NCBI RefSeq assembly: GCF_000265425.1
Contig: NC_018014.1
Location: forward strand, 2,418,001 to 2,482,000
From: Terriglobus roseus DSM 18391
GTDB lineage: Bacteria > Acidobacteriota > Terriglobia > Terriglobales > Acidobacteriaceae
Direction of reading: 5' to 3'
Length of the DNA: 64,000 nt
Shown: in pieces, positions 27,760-35,823 of the stretch
Layout: each line of letters opens with the position of its first letter
How positions within the stretch are numbered: the stretch's first letter is position 1
The notes under the pieces: model-generated
What the model was told of the DNA's origin: nothing
Database searches by the model: none
What the model saw: only the letters and a program-made list of their open reading frames with translations
Translations under genes and position numbers: made by a program

Positions 27760-29294
27760 AACTTGTCACATCTGCTCGCGCAACGGGCGCAGCGTTAACG
27801 CTTTCTCTCTCCCTGCTTGGTGGTTGCCGCGTTGGCCCTAAGTATGTCCGTGCCTCGATGCCTACAGCGCCGCCAGTCGCATACAAGGAGAACCAGGCCG
27901 GCAGCGACGAAGCCCGCAGCAACGGTTGGCGTCAGGCTCATCCAGACGATGCCATGCTGCGCGGAAAGTGGTGGGAGGTCTTCCAGAACGCAGAGCTAAA
28001 CGCTCTGGAAGAACACCTCATCATCGACAACCAGAACATCAAGCAATACTTCGAGAACTACATGGCGGCGCGCGCTGTTGTCCGCAATGCCCATGCCTCT
28101 CTCTATCCATCGATCTCGTTTGCACCCAGCACGAACATCCAAGGTCAGGGCAATCAGAGCACCGCGACCGCAACGACGTCCACCACGGGCACGAGCGGAA
28201 GCGGTACGACCGGGACGACGCTTGCGAGCAACAGCAGCCACAGTTACTCACTCCCCTTCAGCGCCTCTTGGGAGCCTGATCTCTTCGGGAAGGTTCGTAA
28301 CACCATTCGCGAGGACGCCAACGCGGCACAGGTAAGTGCGGCAAATCTGGCGAACGAAACACTCAGCGAGCAGGCCAGTCTGGCTCAGTATTACTTCGAA
28401 CTGCGCGGCCAGGACGCACTTCAGGAGCTCTACAACAAGACAGTGGATGCCTACCGAGATACTCTGCGTCTCACCCAGACGCGATACCGGACCGGCATTG
28501 ACTCTGACCAGGATGTCGCCCAGGCCGAGACAAACCTTCGCACCGCCGAAGCGAATGCAGCCGCGGTGGCGACAACACGTGGCCAGTACGAACACGCCAT
28601 CGCTCTGCTGATCGGTCAGCCCCCAGGCAACTTCTCAATCGCCGTCAAACCGTTGGATGCCAAGCCTCCGTTCGTTCCGGTCGGGATCCCATCCCAACTG
28701 CTGGAACGGCGTCCAGACATTGCAGCAGCCGAGCGAACGATGGCTCAGGCGAATGCACTGATCGGCGTCGGCCAGGCGGCCTACTACCCTGACATCTCTC
28801 TGACTGCCAGCGCGGGAACACAAAGCTCAGACATTACGCACCTGCTGAATCTCTCCGCGGGCTTCTGGTCACTGGGCACAAGCGCAACCGAGACGATCTT
28901 CGACGCGGGAGCGCGCCGCGCTACGGTGCAACAGTACAAGGCACAGTACAACGCAGATGTGGCGGCATACCGGCAGACGGTGCTGAACGCCTTCAAGGAG
29001 GTCGAAGATTATCTGATCTCAAGCCGGCAACTCGCTGAACAGCAACAACGACAGCAGTTAGCGATCACCTCCGCGCAGCGATACCAGAAGCTCGCCTTCA
29101 CCCGTTACACAACGGGCGTCGACACCTACCTTAATGTTCTGACAGCACAGAACAGTGTCTTCAACAGCCAGGAAACGGAAGTCAACCTCCGTACCAGCCG
29201 CATGACCGCGGCTGTCCAGTTGATCGCGGCTCTCGGTGGTGGTTGGAGTGCGACAGATCTGCCATCGGAGAAGGACGTTACTCGCAAGCCATAG
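27756..29294 (+). CDS. outer-membrane efflux factor, NodT/TolC-like lipoprotein
   Basis: 512 residues. It has a lipoprotein signal (LSLSLLGGCRVGPKY) and the two repeated outer-membrane-efflux-protein domains. Conserved segments are WWEVFQNAELNALEEHLIIDNQNI, SWEPDLFGKVRNTIRED, PSQLLERRPDIAAAERTMAQANALIGV and FDAGARRATVQQYKAQY. A Thr/Ser/Gly-rich insert of ~30 residues (about 133-162) sits just before the conserved SWEPDLFG, where the first extracellular loop of the barrel is expected. It overlaps the permease stop by 4 nt and completes the tripartite pump. Confidence 0.9.
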   Translation: MKLVTSARATGAALTLSLSLLGGCRVGPKYVRASMPTAPPVAYKENQAGSDEARSNGWRQAHPDDAMLRGKWWEVFQNAELNALEEHLIIDNQNIKQYFENYMAARAVVRNAHASLYPSISFAPSTNIQGQGNQSTATATTSTTGTSGSGTTGTTLASNSSHSYSLPFSASWEPDLFGKVRNTIREDANAAQVSAANLANETLSEQASLAQYYFELRGQDALQELYNKTVDAYRDTLRLTQTRYRTGIDSDQDVAQAETNLRTAEANAAAVATTRGQYEHAIALLIGQPPGNFSIAVKPLDAKPPFVPVGIPSQLLERRPDIAAAERTMAQANALIGVGQAAYYPDISLTASAGTQSSDITHLLNLSAGFWSLGTSATETIFDAGARRATVQQYKAQYNADVAAYRQTVLNAFKEVEDYLISSRQLAEQQQRQQLAITSAQRYQKLAFTRYTTGVDTYLNVLTAQNSVFNSQETEVNLRTSRMTAAVQLIAALGGGWSATDLPSEKDVTRKP

Positions 29295-29436
29295 AAGGCA
29301 CCTCACCCTGAAGGGCTCTGCCAGGTCGAACTCCTAAAAGGCCAGGTCCGCAAGAAACTGGCCGCTGCCTGCACCGCACTCCCGTTGCGCGGAAGGCCGT
29401 TTCGTACGCCAAACGTAGAACGCTAGCTCTTGGCGT

Positions 29437-29658
29437 TCAACCTTCGGTTGCGACGGGAATTGTTTTCGGGCGTGCGTGGAACTCAACCACTTCCTTCACG
29501 TCCAAACAGAGAGCAAAACCTGCGTAGAGAAAGCCGTAGGCGGTACCTCCGATGAGAAAGCTGACCAGCAGCGATGGGAGCCATGCCGACATGGAAAGGA
29601 TTGGTTCTTTCATCGTCGTATTGACCGAATGGATCAGTCTGGGTATTGGATTTCTCAT
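29437..29658 (-). CDS. small putative membrane protein downstream of array B
   Basis: 73 residues from the ATG at 29658, which has GGGAG a few nt upstream; the open frame continues to 29718 but that would overlap the regulatory array. One TM helix is likely (WLPSLLVSFLIGGTAYGFLYAGFAL), followed by a polar tail. No family is recognised. Evidence that it is real is contextual: array B (29709-29748) reads in its direction and ends 50 nt before the start. It could be a pump-associated or envelope-stress peptide, but that is a guess. Confidence 0.45.
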   Translation of the reverse strand: MRNPIPRLIHSVNTTMKEPILSMSAWLPSLLVSFLIGGTAYGFLYAGFALCLDVKEVVEFHARPKTIPVATEG

Positions 29659-29708
29659 GGACTCCCGATTCGACCCTCGTTGTTTATAGACGGCTTTCAC
29701 CGAAGGCC

Positions 29709-29748
29709 GTTCCGTCATGAGTGGTCACTGACCGTAACGATTTGTCAC
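29709..29748 (-). promoter_or_regulatory. phased direct-repeat array between the small membrane protein and the orphan regulator (array B)
   Basis: On the minus strand four 10-bp units follow without gaps: GTGACAAATC (29748-29739), GTTACGGTCA (29738-29729), GTGACCACTC (29728-29719) and ATGACGGAAC (29718-29709). The order GTGAC-GTTAC-GTGAC equals that of array A. It lies between the minus-strand gene starting at 29658 and the plus-strand regulator starting near 29788, so it could control either or both. Confidence 0.72.
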
Positions 29749-29787
29749 AACCAGATCAGCATGACTTGAGGTACCGTTCGCGGAGTT

Positions 29788-30543
29788 TTGCGGGAGTGTG
29801 GCATCCACGACTTACTACATTCACGCGGCGTGTCTCGCGATGTCCTGATCGTCGATGACGATGTAGATCTATGCCGAATGCTCGCAAGCTTCCTCGGCCA
29901 GCACGGCTGGATAGTCCATGCCGGGCATAACGGCCAACGTGCGCTGGAACTCTGCCGGAGCAAACCCTTCGAGGTAATTCTGCTCGACATTGACTTGTCG
30001 GACTGCAGTGGCTTCGACCTTATCCGAGAGATTCACGACTCGATGGGGACACCCATCATCGTTATCAGTGGTCGATGCGAAGAGACGGATCGCATTGTGG
30101 GTCTGGAGCTCGGGGCGGATGATTACATCTCGAAGCCTTTCAGCCTGCGGGAATTGTTTGCTCGCATGGGGGCCGTTGTCCGTCGATCAGGTCAATTGGC
30201 TAGGAGCCCGAACGGCCCTTCTACTCACTCCTTCGGTCATTTTGTAGTCCAGTTGGAAACGCATGAAATCTCTTACGGCAGAACGAAGCTTACCTTGACC
30301 CCGGCGGAATTTCAGCTCCTACGTCTCTTACTCGATAGGCCGTATGAAGTGTGCAGTCGTGAGCTGCTGGCGCAGATCGTGCTGCTTCGGACCTATGACC
30401 CACTCGACAGAAGTCTGGACATGCACATCTTGAGACTTCGGCGAAAGCTGGGCCGTGTTCCACAGTTCGGAGGGGGCATCCTCACCGTAAGGAGCGGTGG
30501 CTACATGCTGGCTCTCCATCCTCAAAAATTCAAAGGGATCTGA
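29788..30543 (+). CDS. orphan OmpR-family response regulator
   Basis: 251 residues from a TTG with GGAG close upstream; a GTG at 29830 just before DVLIVDDD is an alternative and would remove 14 residues without domain content. The receiver is intact: VDDD, phospho-acceptor Asp in VILLDIDLSDCSGF, Ser in IIVISGR and Lys in ISKPFSLREL. The winged helix has LTLTPAEFQLLRLLL...YDPLDRSLDMHILRLRRKL. It resembles the regulator at 18980, but no histidine kinase lies beside it. It faces the secretin operon, which is convergent, and has array B upstream. Confidence 0.9.
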   Translation: MRECGIHDLLHSRGVSRDVLIVDDDVDLCRMLASFLGQHGWIVHAGHNGQRALELCRSKPFEVILLDIDLSDCSGFDLIREIHDSMGTPIIVISGRCEETDRIVGLELGADDYISKPFSLRELFARMGAVVRRSGQLARSPNGPSTHSFGHFVVQLETHEISYGRTKLTLTPAEFQLLRLLLDRPYEVCSRELLAQIVLLRTYDPLDRSLDMHILRLRRKLGRVPQFGGGILTVRSGGYMLALHPQKFKGI

Positions 30544-30585
30544 ATGACAAGAGTCAGTCGCGACGGTATGTGGAGTTCGTTCCAA

Positions 30586-32517
30586 TCAGAATCTGTCACC
30601 GACGCGGTAGGTGCTGACGTGCATCGCAGAGTCGCTCACCACGTGCGGCGTCACTGTGATCAAAAGCTCGTTCCTGGTTCCGTCGGAGTTCTTGTTGGTG
30701 CTTTGGAAACCCGGTAGATCTGCCATCCCAGGCAAACCGTCCAGCGCCTTTGCTTCATCTGTACTTACCAGGGCGGCAAGCATGGTCGATTGGCCAGGGG
30801 CGATGGTAACGGTCGACTTCAGCGCCCGGTTGTTGAGGATAGGGATATCGTTGACCCCGGTTCCTCCCAGGGATTCGAGCTTGAAGTCGAGATTCAATTC
30901 CACGTCTCCGTCCCGAAGGAGCCGTGGTGTCAGTTTGAGCGTGAGGCCGATATCCTCGAACTGGATCTGCGGCGTCGTGTTGCTACCGCTGCCGCTGGAC
31001 CCAGTGAGCTGTGCAATGACGGAACTGCTGACCCCAGCAGCCGCCAACTCCTGCGCTACAGTGCTGCTCGAAGCCGAAGTCGTGATTGCCGTCAGAATTG
31101 GATAGCGGGATCCGACACGCAACGTGGCCTCGTGGCGGTCACTCGAGCGTATCTGGAGCGCATTCAACATCCGGACGTCGGTGGAGTTCAAGAGCATATT
31201 CAAACTGGTCGAACCCATAGATATTCCCAGCAGCGGAACACCCTCCAGGCTGCCGACAGTTCCAAGGATGCTTGTAAGGGAACTACTTCCAGACACGCCG
31301 GCTGCCACGAGGAATGCGACCTCCTGCAGTTCCTGCTGATAAGTCGTGCCCGAGAGAGTCAACGCACCGCTCGAGATAGATTCATTGAGTAGGGTTTGGT
31401 TATCTGAGATCAGCTTCTGTGCCGTGCCAGAGACGTCAGTAGCAGTGGCCGAGGTCGGCGGTGCAAACCCGATCTTGCGGGCGGTAGTCTTGTCGACTTC
31501 GTAGATGTTGATGTCGAGCAGGATGTCTGCAGTTCGCACAGCAAGCTCGGTCAACAGATCATGGATGCGGTGCACGGATGCTTGTGGACCACGAACAACG
31601 ATGATGCCGCTGTCGGCATTCACCGCCAGATGCGTCAGATCAAAATGTGAACGCAGGACATTTGCGAGTTCCAGCATTTGCGGCCGGTTCTGCGAGGAGA
31701 GATAGATGGTCTCTTCCACCAGTGGCATGAGCAATCCACGCACCTCTTCTGCGTCATCTGCAATCAAGGCGCTCGTCGAGTCCAGTGGTACGGCGAAGAG
31801 ATGGGCCGCCTTATGAAGCACGCGGGCTGCCCCCAGGAAATCAACATCATCGACATCGATGCGAAGGTTCTTCCCACTCAGGACAGAAGGATCGAAGACG
31901 CTTTCGATGCCGAACGCCCTGTAAACCTCGCGGACGACCTGCTGTGTGGCGCCACTCGTATGAAAACTCCGGACCCCATCAAAGGGTGTCAAGGCAAGCG
32001 GTCCCTCAAATTCCTCTGACGTACGCCGCTCCTGCTGCCCTGTCGTTTTACGTAGGGTGTCGGCGAATTGCAGTACGAGCGGGTTGTTCGGATCGAGAGT
32101 TCTTGCTCCCGCAAACAAGCGGTCGGCCTCTCCAGCATCGCCCGCAAGGCGCGACTTGAAGGAGGCCTGCATTAATCGCTTCACCTCAACCTCACGCGCA
32201 TAGAGCAGCGCCAGGACGTAGGTTCGGTTGTCAGGGTCGAGGTGGACGGCTCGTTCAAATTGGCGCTGGGCCTTCTGAAATTCTCCGCGCGCGAAGAACT
32301 TTGCTCCTTCCAGATAGGCGTCGTCTGCCTCCCGCTTTTGTCTTCGCGACCCGGTATGCGCCGTGGTCGTCGGCACATCCGCAGCAGATGGTTGCGACTC
32401 GCTCTGATTACTGCTGCTACTGAGTACCACCGTGCTTGCGCAAGTGATACCGGGACTTGCGCACGCAGCACCGAGGGGAAGCAAGAAAACAAGTCCCGCC
32501 TCCCATCTACTGAACAT
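30586..32517 (-). CDS. TPR-secretin protein (GspD/PilQ family), second of a tandem pair
   Basis: 643 residues from the ATG at 32517, whose N-terminus forms a signal peptide; an upstream in-frame start at 32553 would lie deeper inside the previous gene. After a low-complexity Ser-rich segment come TPR-like helices (GAKFFARGEFQKAQRQFERAVHLDP), secretin N-domains (ALIADDAEEVRGLL, SGIIVVRGPQASVHRIHDLL) and a secretin core (RVGSRYPILTA, QFEDIGLTLKLTPRLLRDGDVELNLDFKLES, AALVSTDEAKALDGLPGMADLPG, ELLITVTPHVV). Secretins form large outer-membrane channels. It overlaps the first secretin gene by 11 nt. No ATPase, platform or pseudopilin gene lies nearby, so the partner machinery is unknown. Confidence 0.85.
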   Translation of the reverse strand: MFSRWEAGLVFLLPLGAACASPGITCASTVVLSSSSNQSESQPSAADVPTTTAHTGSRRQKREADDAYLEGAKFFARGEFQKAQRQFERAVHLDPDNRTYVLALLYAREVEVKRLMQASFKSRLAGDAGEADRLFAGARTLDPNNPLVLQFADTLRKTTGQQERRTSEEFEGPLALTPFDGVRSFHTSGATQQVVREVYRAFGIESVFDPSVLSGKNLRIDVDDVDFLGAARVLHKAAHLFAVPLDSTSALIADDAEEVRGLLMPLVEETIYLSSQNRPQMLELANVLRSHFDLTHLAVNADSGIIVVRGPQASVHRIHDLLTELAVRTADILLDINIYEVDKTTARKIGFAPPTSATATDVSGTAQKLISDNQTLLNESISSGALTLSGTTYQQELQEVAFLVAAGVSGSSSLTSILGTVGSLEGVPLLGISMGSTSLNMLLNSTDVRMLNALQIRSSDRHEATLRVGSRYPILTAITTSASSSTVAQELAAAGVSSSVIAQLTGSSGSGSNTTPQIQFEDIGLTLKLTPRLLRDGDVELNLDFKLESLGGTGVNDIPILNNRALKSTVTIAPGQSTMLAALVSTDEAKALDGLPGMADLPGFQSTNKNSDGTRNELLITVTPHVVSDSAMHVSTYRVGDRF

Positions 32518-34888
32518 GCACCGCCCCAGGTTTCCCGACGACAGCCAGGCCACTCTGCTTGCTGTCAGTGGCGTTCATGTTCGTCAGGGTTAGAGTCGAA
32601 TCTCCACTGCCTACCGCCTTGAACGTAAGGATCACAAGGCTTCCATCACCCGTCACCCCACCAGCATTTGGTGGCCGCACCACGGATACGGAGACCACTC
32701 CATTGCCGCTCTCGCGTTGCTGCAACGCCGCGGGTTGACCGTCACGGCCCAGGAGCTCTCCGTTGTCCACGCGCACGAGCGACAACACCTTGGGATCGAA
32801 ATTTACTTGGAACGGAGCGCTGAATAGATCGACCGCGTGGGAAGCCGTCACAGCCACCTGGAAGGTGGATCCGATCTGCTGATTCACTGCGGACGGTACC
32901 ACTTGAAGGACTACCGATGCACTTGGTATCGCGCCGCTTGTCTTGGTTGTGGGTGATACCAGCGGACGCGCCTGCGCCGCAAGCTGTCCAAGCATGGCCG
33001 AGGCAGCGTTCGCGGCAGACGTCGGCTGACTGGTGGCAGCCTGCTCTTTGCCTCCAACATCGTCCACATCCTTCGTATCGCTGAGTCTGCCATTCGGGCC
33101 GCGATGCCGCAGTTCGATGCTCTGGCTGGTGCCGCTGTCGATCACTCTCGTGTTCGCTTCGGTCAGGGGTGATTCCCGAACGATGTGCGGAATCAGTAGG
33201 AAGACGATCTCGTCGCTCGATTGCTTCTTGTCCTGACTGCTAAAAAAATATTTGAGAAACGGTAGCTCTCCTAGCCCAGGCGTTCCGCTTACGCTCTTGG
33301 TATCGCTCTGCTGAAGAAGCCCAGCCAGAATGGATGGTTCGCCGTCTTTGAGTTGAATCACCTGCTGCACCAAGCGCTGGGAGATGATCGGCTCCGAGAC
33401 GCCGCTGATGGTGGTTGACCCTGTCTGCGAGGAGACTTCGATCTTCATCTTGAGTGATACCTGGTGATCAAGATGAACCGTGGGTGTCATGTCGATGTTG
33501 ACACCCACATCCACGTAAGTGAACTGCGTCGTCGCTGTGGCAGTCGATGTGAGCGTGGAAGTTGTCGAACCGGTTGCGACGGGGATCTTTGATCCGATCT
33601 TGAGCGTCGCCTGTTGACCATCACTCGCGCGTACCCTTGGATTCTGCAGAACCCGCGTGTCCGAGTCAGACAGCAGCGCGTTCAGCGAAGCGCTGCTCAA
33701 AGTCACGGCGAAGTTGGTGCCGTTCAAGTTGCCGAGTGTGTTCAGCGTCAATCCCGAGGTGGAAGTACTAGTAGACGTTGACGATGAGCTCGAAGAACTG
33801 GTGGAATTCGCATTGCTGGCTTGGGCACTCACACTGAAGCTCGTCGGCAACGTAATGCCTAGATTCCGCTCCAGATCACGGCTTACCTCCAGAACCGCAA
33901 CGTCTACGACCACTTCCGAGCGCGTCCGATCAAAGTCATCAATCAGCTTCTGAACCAGCACCAGCTCGGCTGGGGTCGCACGGATCACAATGGCGTTCTG
34001 CGATGCGAGTAGAAAGATCTTGGTACTCGGATCGAGGAGATTCCTGAGCGCAGTCAGTACTTCGTTGGCATCATTCTGCTGCGACATATTTGTCAAATAG
34101 AACGTCTCTACCGCAAGACCGTCATTGTCGGTATGCTTCGCGCGATTGTTCTGCGCAACAAAGATCGTGTTCTCCGTAAGTGGAGACCAGAACGTCCCGG
34201 CTATCTTACCGACGATTCGGAGACTATCGTTCAGCGACACGTTGGAGAGGTCCACCGCAATCCGTCTCGAGTTGTAGTCGGAATCGAAGATGACATTGAG
34301 GCCCGCCAGCTTTGCGATCGCCTGATAGATGACCTTGCTGTCTTCAACAAGGTGCATGGTGATAGGGTCCATCGAAATTGGCGCGAGCTCGACCGGACTG
34401 TCCAAAGAATCAATCTCGCGACGCACGCGCTTCTGATGCTGTGCCTGTAAGTTCCCCACCGGAGCGGCCGCACCGCCTCCTCCAGCAACCGCACTTCCCG
34501 ACGCATGCGATGCATTGGATGGTTCCTCTGAGGCGAGGAGCTCTTGTGCAGCCGATTGATTTCCCCGGTCGATCTGCAGGGCGCGCGCGAACTCTTTCAT
34601 GGCGCCGGCGTCGCCAGATTGCCGCAAGACACGCCCACGATCCAGATGTGCGTTCGATGCCTGGAAGCGCATCCGCTCATAGTGGGTCTCGTAGCGGAGA
34701 TCCTTCGGCTTCAGTAGATGCGCTTGACGATAGGCCTCAAAGGCTGCGTCGAAATCATTACGCAGCTCGGCCTCGTTCCCGCGCTTGTCCCATTTCGCCG
34801 CGGATTGCGCCAGGGATTTGTTTGGAGCAACGCAGGTAACTACCGCACAGAGAAGCGATAGAAATACCTTGCGTTTACAGTCAGCCAT
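32507..34888 (-). CDS. TPR-secretin with C-terminal cohesin domain, first of a tandem pair
   Basis: 793 residues from the ATG at 34888 (signal peptide VFLSLLCAVVTCVAPNKSLAQ); a GTG at 34960 would put the start inside array C and is disfavoured. Domain order is signal, TPR-like helices, secretin N0/STN (SKVIYQAIAKLAGLNVIFD), N1/N3 repeats, a Ser-rich gate-proximal loop, the secretin core (TRVLQNPRVRASDGQQATLKIGSKIPVATG, VDVGVNIDMTPTVH, ILAGLLQQSDTKSVSGTPGLGELPFL, EIVFLLIPHIVRES), a linker, then a ~125-residue cohesin domain (GSTFQVAVTASHAVDLFSAP...). Cohesins bind dockerins or act as adhesion modules. Secretin-cohesin fusions occur in Acidobacteria. Confidence 0.88.
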   Translation of the reverse strand: MADCKRKVFLSLLCAVVTCVAPNKSLAQSAAKWDKRGNEAELRNDFDAAFEAYRQAHLLKPKDLRYETHYERMRFQASNAHLDRGRVLRQSGDAGAMKEFARALQIDRGNQSAAQELLASEEPSNASHASGSAVAGGGGAAAPVGNLQAQHQKRVRREIDSLDSPVELAPISMDPITMHLVEDSKVIYQAIAKLAGLNVIFDSDYNSRRIAVDLSNVSLNDSLRIVGKIAGTFWSPLTENTIFVAQNNRAKHTDNDGLAVETFYLTNMSQQNDANEVLTALRNLLDPSTKIFLLASQNAIVIRATPAELVLVQKLIDDFDRTRSEVVVDVAVLEVSRDLERNLGITLPTSFSVSAQASNANSTSSSSSSSTSTSTSTSGLTLNTLGNLNGTNFAVTLSSASLNALLSDSDTRVLQNPRVRASDGQQATLKIGSKIPVATGSTTSTLTSTATATTQFTYVDVGVNIDMTPTVHLDHQVSLKMKIEVSSQTGSTTISGVSEPIISQRLVQQVIQLKDGEPSILAGLLQQSDTKSVSGTPGLGELPFLKYFFSSQDKKQSSDEIVFLLIPHIVRESPLTEANTRVIDSGTSQSIELRHRGPNGRLSDTKDVDDVGGKEQAATSQPTSAANAASAMLGQLAAQARPLVSPTTKTSGAIPSASVVLQVVPSAVNQQIGSTFQVAVTASHAVDLFSAPFQVNFDPKVLSLVRVDNGELLGRDGQPAALQQRESGNGVVSVSVVRPPNAGGVTGDGSLVILTFKAVGSGDSTLTLTNMNATDSKQSGLAVVGKPGAVHVQ

Positions 34889-34953
34889 CTCGTGTCGAAA
34901 AACTTTGGAATATTGTCGGCTCACAGTGCGATAGACGTTCAACGAAGTCTTCG

Positions 34954-34983
34954 GCGGCACTCCGGTCGGTAACGAATTGTCAT
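34954..34983 (-). promoter_or_regulatory. phased direct-repeat array before the secretin operon (array C)
   Basis: On the minus strand the units are ATGACAATTC (34983-34974), GTTACCGACC (34973-34964) and a weak third, GGAGTGCCGC (34963-34954). The first two are nearly the same as those of array D, which points the other way. The array ends 66 nt before the preferred secretin start at 34888. Confidence 0.65.
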
Positions 34984-35061
34984 CATCACTCGTGACATTT
35001 CAGGATCCTGTCAGGCAGCTGATCAGGCGGTGCACTCATGCAGCACCAACGGACTGCGGCG

Positions 35062-35101
35062 ATGACAATTTGTTACAAACCGTGACCACGGCAACAAACC
35101 G
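35062..35101 (+). promoter_or_regulatory. phased direct-repeat array before the small secreted protein gene at 35168 (array D)
   Basis: Units start every 10 bp: ATGACAATTT at 35062, GTTACAAACC at 35072, GTGACCACGG at 35082 and a degenerate CAACAAACCG at 35092. The array ends 66 nt before the TTG start at 35168, the same distance as between array C and the secretin start. Arrays C and D together make the secretin/35168 intergenic region a symmetric divergent promoter. Confidence 0.72.
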
Positions 35102-35167
35102 GAAGCGTTCTTCTAAAGCCAACGCGGCCGCAGTGATCCATAGGACCGCTGCAGAAGGAGCAAGACA

Positions 35168-35668
35168 TTGCGCATGCTTTTAAACTCCAGTGGTAATTCC
35201 CTCGCTCTGCGATCCTGCTTGGCTCTTGCGGGCGCCATTCTAATCTTCGGTCGGTTTGCGGCAGCACAAGGTGCGCCGCTGGCAGGACCCGCCCCATTCA
35301 AAGCGATTGTCAGCGTCCGCGGCGGCGGCGTTGAGCGCAACGCGCCGTACCGTGTGCCGCAGCGCGTCGTGCAGGGAGTTGTGCGAGACGGCCACGAAAA
35401 AGGAATCCCACGGGCTGAGGTCTTCCTCAAGGACGATCGAACCTTGAAAGTGCGTCAACTTCTTGCGGACGAGAACGGGAACTATATCTTCGGTGGTCTG
35501 CCACTCGATCACGACTACCAGGTATGGGCAAAAGCAGGCGAAATAACCACTCCGGTCAAACCTGTCAGCTCGTTCATGGGGATGCATGACGTGACGATGA
35601 ACTTCCACATCGCAGCCGACAGCCACACATCGGAAGCTCCGAAGACTATCGAGACCGCAAAGCAGTAG
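35168..35668 (+). CDS. secreted carboxypeptidase-regulatory-like domain protein, paralogue of 4173 gene
   Basis: 166 residues from a TTG with AGAAGGAG 7 nt upstream; an ATG two codons later has poorer spacing. A signal peptide (SCLALAGAILIFGRFAAAQ) precedes one beta-sandwich: VVQGVVRDGHEKGIPRAEVFLK, DENGNYIFGGLPLDHDYQVWAKAGE. The last ~20 residues are polar. It resembles the 4173 product in the order strand, turn (D-x-G-x-Y-x-F) and DYxxWA. Transcription is divergent from the secretin operon and shares a symmetric pair of regulatory arrays with it, so a joint role at the cell envelope is inferred. Confidence 0.78.
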   Translation: MRMLLNSSGNSLALRSCLALAGAILIFGRFAAAQGAPLAGPAPFKAIVSVRGGGVERNAPYRVPQRVVQGVVRDGHEKGIPRAEVFLKDDRTLKVRQLLADENGNYIFGGLPLDHDYQVWAKAGEITTPVKPVSSFMGMHDVTMNFHIAADSHTSEAPKTIETAKQ

Positions 35669-35823
35669 TTCTGTCGGCGACCTCAGTCGGAAGAAGCACC
35701 CGGCATCAAGAGCTGTCTCCCCGAAGGCCAGCGTGATCGCCATCACTCGATGGCGGACCGTAAGGAAAGCACAACTATTCACCATGTCACGGTGGACGAG
35801 AGGGATCTTGTCTTCCAGAATTC

